Below the pieces are notes generated by a model. That model saw only the letters and a list, made by a program, of their open reading frames with translations, made no database searches and was not told the DNA's origin. From Bacteroidales bacterium UBA5536 (GTDB lineage Bacteria > Bacteroidota > Bacteroidia > Bacteroidales > F082), in assembly GCA_002426795.1 (NCBI GenBank), contig DINQ01000008.1:186001-250000 (forward strand): a DNA stretch of 64,000 nt, given 5' to 3'. The number at the start of each line of letters is the position of its first letter. Within the stretch, counting starts at the first letter, position 1. Position numbers and translations under genes: made by a program. This document shows, one piece after another, positions 1-5,443 of the stretch.

Positions 1-249
1 AAGCCATACGCTAGCAAGTTCAAAACCTATGTAGATGTTTATTTGGCCGTATTTTTCCCCGCAGCCATAGGCAAAGAACCCGGCTACATTTTACGCACCA
101 GCACACTCCCCGCCGAATTGGTAGCACAATACAACCCCGGACTTGATTACAACCACGATTTCGTCATTACAAAGGCCGAAGTAGAACAATTCGCGCTGGC
201 TAGTTTTCCACCCGACATACAAACCGCATTAAAAAAAAAATCCTCATGA
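1..249 (+). CDS. C-terminal part of a phage lytic transglycosylase-like protein
   Basis: The open frame enters from the left edge, so only the last 82 residues are visible. Near the end the segment DYNHDFVITKAE has the spacing of an EF-hand-type calcium loop (D-x-N-x-D-x-x-I-T-x-x-E). The preceding stretch VDVYLAVFFPAAIGK resembles, from memory, the C-terminal part of transglycosylase-like proteins in Bacteroidota phages. If so, the protein degrades peptidoglycan during entry or lysis. The stop overlaps the start of the next small gene, suggesting coupled translation. The catalytic domain is outside the window, so the enzymatic call is an inference. Confidence 0.5.
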   Translation, partial: KPYASKFKTYVDVYLAVFFPAAIGKEPGYILRTSTLPAELVAQYNPGLDYNHDFVITKAEVEQFALASFPPDIQTALKKKSS

Positions 250-329
250 ATAACAAAACCCTCGACATGATACAAACGGCAGCCTGGGCCGTCGCCCTCA
301 TCATTGCCATTTACAAATTAACCCGCTAA
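246..329 (+). CDS. 27-residue single-span membrane peptide in phage operon
   Basis: A short frame opens with ATG inside the stop region of the upstream gene (TCATGA overlap) and ends at TAA 327-329. The product is one predicted membrane helix, roughly residues 9-24 (MIQTAAWAVALIIAIY), with a short basic tail. Position next to a putative lytic enzyme fits a small holin-like or accessory membrane peptide, but length and hydrophobicity are the only evidence. Overlapping start and dense packing make it more likely real than chance. Confidence 0.4.
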   Translation: MNNKTLDMIQTAAWAVALIIAIYKLTR

Positions 330-341
330 AACCCCGAAGCC

Positions 342-596
342 ATGAATCCCGTATTTTACAACAGCCTAAACCAACTACTCACCGAAGCCGACGCCATTGC
401 CACAGTGGATGATAATACAATTTATCTAGGTTTCTGCCTGCCAGGCACCACCGGAACCAACGCCGCCACCTGGGCCATTTGCCGCGTATTAACCTCCGGC
501 ATCACAACCACCCGCACATGGGCCAACGGCCAACGCTCATACGATCTTATTTTCGACAATTACGCCTCATACACATACAGCTTCAAAAACTTTTAG
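342..596 (+). CDS. Phage hypothetical protein, 84 aa
   Basis: This short protein lies 12 bp after the membrane peptide and its stop is 2 bp before the start of the variable tail protein. It has no signal peptide or membrane segment and contains the motif YLGFCLPGTTGT. Codon use is rich in C-ending codons (GCC, ACC, AAC) like the rest of the island and unlike the chromosomal genes further right. Position directly before a probable receptor-binding protein suggests a structural or assembly role. No function is recognised. Confidence 0.6.
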   Translation: MNPVFYNSLNQLLTEADAIATVDDNTIYLGFCLPGTTGTNAATWAICRVLTSGITTTRTWANGQRSYDLIFDNYASYTYSFKNF

Positions 597-598
597 CC

Positions 599-1939
599 AT
601 GCCAAACATCACGATCGACAAAATCACAGGCCGCCCACTATTACACAGCCACAAAGCCACCGACATAAACGAGTTAAACGAAAGTTTGTTATATAGTCAG
701 TGGTACGGCGTAAGGCGGCAGCGCGGCCAGACGAGCAGCGTACTAACAAGAATTGGCAACCCCGACCTGCACAAAGCAGTAGGCGGCCTACCAATCCAAA
801 ACAAAATGCGCCGATGTTTACTTTTGCCAAATGGTACAGTTAACTATTATTTAGACGCCAACGACAGCACAAAAACCGAAACCGGAGCCGCCGCCGACCT
901 CACAGGCGCCGCAGGCCATGTAATGGTCGAAATTCCCGAACACTACTACAAAGCATGGGAGGAAGTAGTAGGAACAACAGTTTACGAAAATTACGCTATT
1001 TCAGAATTTGCCCTATCCGGATTCACAAAAATTGAAAAGCACTACATATCAGCCTATGAAGCATCAATAAACCGAACCACCGGCGCCGCCGCGTCAGTAG
1101 TAAACAACACAACCACATACCGAGGCGGAAACAATAACGCCGCCTATGATGCAGGCGACAACACCCTTTTAGGCCGCCCGGTTACCAACTTAACAAGAAC
1201 ACAAGAACAAGCCGCCGCCGAATTGATAGGCGCCGGATGGACAGAAGAACCTTTTCAATATTTCTGGCCTTGGCGCTGGCTGGCATTAATCGAATTTGCC
1301 AACACAAACGGCCAATTAGCCGTAAACAACACCCTCACAGCCGAAGGCTATAGACAGGGAGGTCTAGGAGATGGAATAACCACCGCCGACGGAACAGAAT
1401 GGAGCAATTTTAACGCTTACAATCCATTTTGGAGCAATGGAGTAACAAATTCATTAGGCAACGCAAGCGGCGAAGTGTCATTCACAGTTAACAATTTTGG
1501 CGGAGCAGGCATAAACCGCACATTCAAAGCCAATTCATACAGGGGAATATCAATACCTTTTGGCGGCATTTGGAAAAGGCTGCAAGGCGTTAACATCAAC
1601 CGCACAGGCGGGAAAGTTTTAGTTTACATAAAAAATGGAGTTACAGGATTTTATAACGACACAGCTACCGGCTATACATTATTGGGAGAAATGCCATACG
1701 CAAGCGATTACATTTTAAATATTATATTTCCGTATTTGTTACCGCGAAACAACGGCGGAGGAAGCTCCACGGGATTTTGCGATTATTACTATTACCCAAG
1801 TTCAGATGGATGGAAAGCCCCTCATTTGTCCGCGCTTGCGTATTCTGGCTCGGCTGCGGGCTTCGCTTGCGTGCATGCGTATTATTCGGCTGCGTATGCG
1901 GCTGCGAATTGCGGCTTCCGCCTTTGCTTTAAATCGTAA
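599..1939 (+). CDS. DGR-type variable protein, probable phage receptor-binding protein
   Basis: The 446-residue product starts at ATG 599, two bases after the preceding stop; an upstream extension of the frame only overlaps the previous gene. The N-terminal ~300 residues are rich in Asn, Gly and Thr, as in tail-fibre proteins. The C-terminus has the look of a C-type-lectin/formylglycine-enzyme-like fold: FCDYYYYPSSDGW near residues 393-405 and an ending GFRLCFKS. Between them Leu, Tyr, Ala and His occur at regular positions encoded by NNT codons (CTT, TAT, GCT, CAT), the pattern left when adenines of AAT codons are randomised by a diversity-generating retroelement. The likely role is host-receptor binding with a mutable binding face. 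The retroelement reverse transcriptase is not in the window. Confidence 0.75.
   Translation: MPNITIDKITGRPLLHSHKATDINELNESLLYSQWYGVRRQRGQTSSVLTRIGNPDLHKAVGGLPIQNKMRRCLLLPNGTVNYYLDANDSTKTETGAAADLTGAAGHVMVEIPEHYYKAWEEVVGTTVYENYAISEFALSGFTKIEKHYISAYEASINRTTGAAASVVNNTTTYRGGNNNAAYDAGDNTLLGRPVTNLTRTQEQAAAELIGAGWTEEPFQYFWPWRWLALIEFANTNGQLAVNNTLTAEGYRQGGLGDGITTADGTEWSNFNAYNPFWSNGVTNSLGNASGEVSFTVNNFGGAGINRTFKANSYRGISIPFGGIWKRLQGVNINRTGGKVLVYIKNGVTGFYNDTATGYTLLGEMPYASDYILNIIFPYLLPRNNGGGSSTGFCDYYYYPSSDGWKAPHLSALAYSGSAAGFACVHAYYSAAYAAANCGFRLCFKS
1814..1834 (+). repeat. 21-bp direct repeat, copy 1 (inside the variable gene)
   Basis: This stretch, encoding KAPHLSA, is identical to bases 1960-1980 downstream of the gene. 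It sits immediately 5' of the first candidate mutable codon (CTT at 1835). In the downstream copy that codon is AAT. Confidence 0.8.
1832..1939 (+). repeat. Putative DGR variable region (VR)
   Basis: This is the 3' end of the variable protein gene. Codons at 1835, 1841, 1853, 1874, 1880, 1883, 1889, 1895, 1901 and 1907 read CTT, TAT, GCT, CAT, TAT, TAT, GCT, TAT, GCT and AAT. All end in T and all can be derived from AAT by changing only adenines, while the intervening codons are mostly GCG, TCG and GGC with no adenine. The block ends in an unmutated-looking, GC-rich tail encoding GFRLCFKS, where the initiation-of-mutagenic-homing element would lie. No full template repeat was found in the window by eye. 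Confidence 0.65.
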
Positions 1940-1959
1940 AAAAATAGGTTGTGAAACAC

Positions 1960-1986
1960 AAAGCCCCTCATTTGTCCGCGAATGTG
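1960..1986 (+). repeat. 21-bp direct repeat copy 2, possible truncated DGR template repeat
   Basis: Bases 1960-1980 repeat 1814-1834 exactly and are followed by AATGTG, against CTTGCG in the variable gene. The AAT/CTT difference affects only the two adenines, as expected of template versus variable copy; the later C/T difference is not adenine-directed. After 1986 similarity ends and an octamer array begins, so this would be only the first part of a template, deleted or replaced after ~27 bp. It is non-coding in the current annotation. Confidence 0.5.
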
Positions 1987-2026
1987 TAAACCCTTAAACC
2001 CATAAACACGTAAACTCTTAAACACA
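1987..2026 (+). repeat. Tandem 8-bp array, TAAACNCN x5, leading into the next gene
   Basis: Five successive octamers (TAAACCCT, TAAACCCA, TAAACACG, TAAACTCT, TAAACACA) run without gap from the end of the template-like stub into the ATG at 2026. Two weaker units follow inside the coding sequence. Each unit contains TAA and the 8-bp period rotates frames, so the array stops translation in all three forward frames. It may act as an unstructured leader or be slippage-derived spacer. Confidence 0.6.
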
Positions 2027-2337
2027 TGAACACCGAAACCCGAAAAACCACAATCCCCTCCCTCGAATATTTCCCCACAACCGGAAAAACACGCTTTTAC
2101 TACAACATTACAACAGTAGAAATCGAGGGAGAAACACTCAACACCGCCAATTTTGTAGAAGTTGACAACCCAACGCGCGAAAATGTAATAAACGCCATTA
2201 TTCGCACACAATACAGCGCCAGCACCGAGTTAGCCATCCACAGAAAGCAGGCCGCCCAAGAACCCGGCGCCGAAGCAGAATTTTTACAATACAACAATTT
2301 CGTAAACCAGGCCAAAGCCATCGCAGACAGTTTGTAA
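2026..2337 (+). CDS. Phage hypothetical protein, 103 aa
   Basis: A soluble protein of 103 residues with no signal or membrane segment. The first half is strand-like (TRFYYNITTVEIEG, TANFVEVDNPTREN); the second half is a probable helix rich in Ala, Gln and Glu. It lies between the variable tail protein and a set of small membrane proteins, 2 bp before the next start. Position after a tail protein suggests a chaperone or accessory structural protein, but this is inference from gene order only. Confidence 0.6.
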   Translation: MNTETRKTTIPSLEYFPTTGKTRFYYNITTVEIEGETLNTANFVEVDNPTRENVINAIIRTQYSASTELAIHRKQAAQEPGAEAEFLQYNNFVNQAKAIADSL

Positions 2338-2339
2338 TT

Positions 2340-2627
2340 ATGAACATTTGGACAATACTAATCCCCGCACTTTCAACAATTTTCGGTTCAGGCTTAACAT
2401 ATTGGTTCACACGCCGCAAAAACAATGCAGACGCCCAAAAAACCGAACTCGAAAATGTTCAAAACAGCCTGAAAATTTACAGGGAAATGTTAAACGATTT
2501 AGGCGAGCGCATTAATTTACAGGCAATAATAATCGAAAAGCAAGAAAAGGAAATACAAAGATTAACAGATGAAGTAAACAGCTTAAGAAATCAAACAAAT
2601 GCAAATACAAGGAACCGTAAAAGATAA
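2340..2627 (+). CDS. Small membrane protein with coiled coil, phage-associated
   Basis: The 95-residue product has an N-terminal hydrophobic helix (about residues 4-22), a short basic patch (FTRRKN) and then a long heptad-patterned helix to about residue 85, ending in a basic tail. This bitopic anchor plus coiled coil is the topology of inner-membrane spanin subunits and of other small phage membrane proteins. It overlaps the next gene by 29 bp. Without recognised homology the lysis role is a possibility only. Confidence 0.55.
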   Translation: MNIWTILIPALSTIFGSGLTYWFTRRKNNADAQKTELENVQNSLKIYREMLNDLGERINLQAIIIEKQEKEIQRLTDEVNSLRNQTNANTRNRKR

Positions 2628-2943
2628 CGCCGGCACCTTGCCAGCCGCAAACGTATATTTTACCGACCCCGATGGTAAGTACAACCCGGCCAACGCCGGA
2701 ACCATCACAAACAGCGCCGGCAACTACACGTTAGTAGGAGAGGGCACACACGTAACAGCCAGTTACACCGGTTACAGTCCACAAACCAAACCCGCCGCCG
2801 CCCTGGTCAACTTTAACCTAAGCGAAACAAGTTACAACCTACCCGAAATCGTTATCACTGCAAAAATGATCTGGCCCCGCGTATTGGCCGCGCTGGTAAT
2901 CATTGCCGCCGCCTGGTTCATTTATAAAAAACTGAAAAAATGA
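2599..2943 (+). CDS. CarboxypepD-regulatory-like domain protein with C-terminal membrane anchor
   Basis: Residues ~2-75 read as a carboxypeptidase-regulatory-like beta-sandwich (IQGTVKDNAGTLPAANVYF, then GNYTLVGEG, then SYTGYSPQT), a module common at the N-terminus of Bacteroidota TonB-dependent receptors. Residues ~92-110 form one membrane helix followed by KKLKK. There is no N-terminal signal, so this looks like a tail-anchored protein, which leaves the domain's final side of the membrane uncertain. It overlaps its neighbours at both ends (29 bp and 4 bp, the latter ATGA). Seeing this domain in a phage operon is unusual. Confidence 0.55.
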   Translation: MQIQGTVKDNAGTLPAANVYFTDPDGKYNPANAGTITNSAGNYTLVGEGTHVTASYTGYSPQTKPAAALVNFNLSETSYNLPEIVITAKMIWPRVLAALVIIAAAWFIYKKLKK

Positions 2944-3428
2944 AAAAGCTACTTATTGCCCTGGTATTCCTGTTTGCCCTTGAATCATGCCGCCGCGAAC
3001 CCATTTACATACTGCAAAAGCAACACACCACCACCGACACAAGCACCAAAGTAGAAATCAAACCCCGCGTAATTTACAAAACCATCACAGCACCCGCCGA
3101 CAGTGCCGCACTTGTGGCCCTGGTTCAATGCGACAGCTTAAACCAGGCATACATCACCGAACTAAGCAACCGCCCAGGCACCCGCACACAAATAAAATGG
3201 AGGTATAAAATAGACACCTTGCGCATGTACGCCGAAGTCGACACCGCCGCCATAATTGCCAGCTTCATAGCCACCGACACCACCCGCACCATCACCATAA
3301 ACCGCAACACCACCACCGACACCACCATACAAGCCCCACCAGCCAAACAACAAAGCCCCTGGCTCATCATTGCCGGCATCATTGCATTCCTTATCATTGT
3401 CGGGCAGATAAGGCAGCTATTTAAGTAA
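2940..3428 (+). CDS. Lipoprotein with C-terminal membrane helix, candidate unimolecular spanin
   Basis: The 162-residue product begins with a lipoprotein signal ending in a lipobox (LFALESC, Cys16). It then has a Thr/Asp-rich periplasmic stretch and a single C-terminal membrane helix (WLIIAGIIAFLIIVGQI, about residues 141-157). An outer-membrane lipid anchor at one end and an inner-membrane helix at the other is the defining topology of u-spanins such as T1 gp11, which disrupt the outer membrane at the end of lysis. The start overlaps the upstream stop (ATGA) and the gene is last in the plus-strand phage run. The role is inferred from topology, not homology. Confidence 0.5.
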   Translation: MKKLLIALVFLFALESCRREPIYILQKQHTTTDTSTKVEIKPRVIYKTITAPADSAALVALVQCDSLNQAYITELSNRPGTRTQIKWRYKIDTLRMYAEVDTAAIIASFIATDTTRTITINRNTTTDTTIQAPPAKQQSPWLIIAGIIAFLIIVGQIRQLFK

Positions 3429-3924
3429 TTCGCGGCCTGCCATTCTCGAAAATCACTTGCTTATCATTTTTGCCAATATCCTCAAAATCGGAAAGTAGTT
3501 TTTTTAACTGCCATTCATACGATTTAATAAAATTGCCGTATTTTTTTTCTAAAATTTTAACAGCATCCAGCAATAAACTGAAGAAATTAGTAAAACGATT
3601 CCATATAAAATGCGGTTGCTGAATCCCCTTGTGTAATTTTATGGCTAAATCATTCGCGTCAAAAAACAAAGCATGAAGTTTTTTGGAGTCGCTGTAATCG
3701 AATTCCTCATATTTATAAAACCTGAACAAATCGACAAAAATTAAATTCAGGCTTTTATAAATAGAAGTTAATTGATCATTGATATACTTTCTTTTTCGTT
3801 CAGCCCTTAATTTGTTTTTAAAAAGCAGTCTACGGCTATTCCCCAGGAAAATCCTGTAATATTTTTTTTCAAACTCATAAAAACTATCCTGTTTAGGATA
3901 ATCCACAAAACACAAATATTCCAT
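3421..3924 (-). CDS. Orphan AT-rich protein of unknown function, 167 aa
   Basis: This gene is convergent with the phage operon and overlaps its last gene by 8 bp. The product is almost entirely helical by appearance, rich in Lys, Phe, Tyr and Leu, with a basic patch FKNKLRAERKRKY near residues 55-67 and no signal or membrane helix. Base composition is much more AT-rich than the phage genes to the left. A good promoter lies 38 bp upstream. No family is recognised. Position at the edge of the island, with its own promoter and foreign composition, fits a moron or defence-type cargo gene, but there is no motif to support a specific activity. Confidence 0.6.
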   Translation of the reverse strand: MEYLCFVDYPKQDSFYEFEKKYYRIFLGNSRRLLFKNKLRAERKRKYINDQLTSIYKSLNLIFVDLFRFYKYEEFDYSDSKKLHALFFDANDLAIKLHKGIQQPHFIWNRFTNFFSLLLDAVKILEKKYGNFIKSYEWQLKKLLSDFEDIGKNDKQVIFENGRPRIT

Positions 3925-3961
3925 ATTTCAGATTTTTTAAAACACCTAACAATCACAAAAA

Positions 3962-3992
3962 CAAAGATATAGAAGTAAAATCGAAAAAACAA
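3962..3992 (-). promoter_or_regulatory. Bacteroidota-type promoter for the orphan gene
   Basis: On the minus strand TTG (3990-3992), a 20-bp spacer and TATCTTTG (3962-3969) match the -33/-7 pattern of Bacteroidota housekeeping promoters. Spacing is the same as in the tRNA-Arg promoter in this window. The start codon lies 38 bp further on. Confidence 0.6.
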
Positions 3993-4114
3993 CCATCGAA
4001 AATCAACAAAATTCGATCAAACCAAAATTTTCAATACACTAAATATCAATCAGATATAAAAAAGCATATCAAAACATTTGTATCATAATTTATATTATGT
4101 TAAATTGATATTTT

Positions 4115-4154
4115 AAAAAGAAACCCTGTACAACGTTGTACAGGGTTTCTTTTT
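4115..4154. terminator. Perfect 40-bp palindromic terminator
   Basis: AAGAAACCCTGTACAACG is followed directly by its reverse complement, flanked by A and T runs so that both strands end in a U tract. It sits 14 bp past the stop of the TPR gene and most likely terminates the gyrA-TPR transcript. It may also block read-through from the phage side. Confidence 0.85.
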
Positions 4155-4168
4155 TCTTAACCTATTGC

Positions 4169-5311
4169 CTATTCTGACAAGCTCTTCAGTTTATCGGCCA
4201 TATTGAAACGAGAGTAAATCGACTTCAAAACAGCGATTGTTTCTTCGTTATTCGGTTGCAATTCATTGGCTTTTTCCAAATATGGCAAAGCTTTCTTGAT
4301 GATGGCGTTTGCCTCTTCTGTGATCTGATTGTATTTTTCAGTTTCATTGAGTGGTAAATCATTTGCTGTTACCTGCAATTTGTTTGATTCGTTGATATAC
4401 AAGGCACCAAGGTTGTAGATTGCATCGTAATAATCAGGATTCAACTCTATGGCTTTTTCGTAATACATTTCCGCCTTATCCTTGTCGTACATAGCTTCGT
4501 TTGTCTCGTCACCATAAATGGTCCCCAAAACAAAGAAAATGGAATAATTGGTAGGATCTTTTTCTACAAGAGATTTGAGATCGTCTACTACCCTTGCACC
4601 TTTGCCCTGAGCCAGGTAAGAATTAATTTCTTCCAGGAGCAGTCCAGAATCTTCAGGATATTTTTCTCTTCCCACTTTCAAAATCGCCATCATGTTATCA
4701 AGGTCTTCCATATTGCGATACGCCATAGCCATATTTTTATAAACATCAGGCTCTGAGAATTGAATATCAAGTAGTTGCTGATAATAATCGAGTGCCTGCG
4801 GGTAATTTTCGCTACGGATCGACGACAAGGCGGCATTCAACAAAGCCAGTGTGTCTACCTTGTTAACCATTTGGCCCACATCATACGCTTTTCTAAAATC
4901 TAGAGCTGCTTTGGTATAATCCTGGTTGTTAAAATCTTCAACTCCGTGCGAGAAATACTGTTGCCCAATTGCTTCTACCCTGGGATAGATTTCAATCTCT
5001 TGTTTCAAGTCATCTTCCTTGTCAAGCTCCATTGCTTTTTGAAAAGATTCCAAACTCTTATCAAGAGCCTGTGGATCAGTATCTTTAAACTGATCAGAAT
5101 ACACGATATTTAGGTAAATAATACCTCTATACATCCATGTTTTGGCGTCATCACGGGTTTTTTCGTGTGCAATGGCCTTGTCAATGGACTCTTTTGCTTT
5201 ATCGTACTGCCCATTTTTATTATACATAAAGGCATTCGTACGTTCTGATTTCTGGGCTATCGCAGCTGTGGATATAATCAGGATAGCCAACATCATGATG
5301 ATTTTTTTCAT
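4169..5311 (-). CDS. Exported TPR-repeat protein
   Basis: The 380-residue product has a signal peptide (MKKIIMMLAILIISTAAIAQ) and then successive TPR-like helical pairs through most of its length, e.g. YEKAIELNPDYYDAIYNLGA near residues 287-306 and YLEKANELQPNNEET near 345-359. TPR arrays mediate protein-protein contacts; here the location is periplasmic or outer-membrane associated. It lies 132 bp downstream of gyrA on the same strand with no clear promoter of its own, so co-transcription with gyrA is likely. A perfect hairpin terminator follows. The specific partner is unknown. Confidence 0.85.
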   Translation of the reverse strand: MKKIIMMLAILIISTAAIAQKSERTNAFMYNKNGQYDKAKESIDKAIAHEKTRDDAKTWMYRGIIYLNIVYSDQFKDTDPQALDKSLESFQKAMELDKEDDLKQEIEIYPRVEAIGQQYFSHGVEDFNNQDYTKAALDFRKAYDVGQMVNKVDTLALLNAALSSIRSENYPQALDYYQQLLDIQFSEPDVYKNMAMAYRNMEDLDNMMAILKVGREKYPEDSGLLLEEINSYLAQGKGARVVDDLKSLVEKDPTNYSIFFVLGTIYGDETNEAMYDKDKAEMYYEKAIELNPDYYDAIYNLGALYINESNKLQVTANDLPLNETEKYNQITEEANAIIKKALPYLEKANELQPNNEETIAVLKSIYSRFNMADKLKSLSE

Positions 5312-5443
5312 AGCTTTCGTTTTTGTGTTTTAATCAGCAAGCGGTTCATTCATTTACACTGCCACTGACTTAAGTTTATGTTTGGTTAATACTTCTTTTC
5401 AACTTTCCATAATCATGCCAAAATTCATTTCAGCATAAAAACA

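Noticed and set aside
479..598. Upstream in-frame extension of the variable tail protein
   Set aside because: It lies fully inside the preceding phage gene in another frame; ATG 599 is 2 bp after that gene's stop.
1987..2034. CRISPR-like array
   Set aside because: Units are 8 bp, directly adjacent and without spacers.
1882..2211. Reverse-strand frame across the variable region and octamer array
   Set aside because: Low-complexity Cys/Gly-rich translation opposite repeats and two real genes.
3421..3924. Idea that the orphan gene is a DGR accessory protein (Avd) or reverse transcriptase
   Set aside because: It lacks reverse-transcriptase motifs (such as YxDD) and does not resemble Avd in length or charge.
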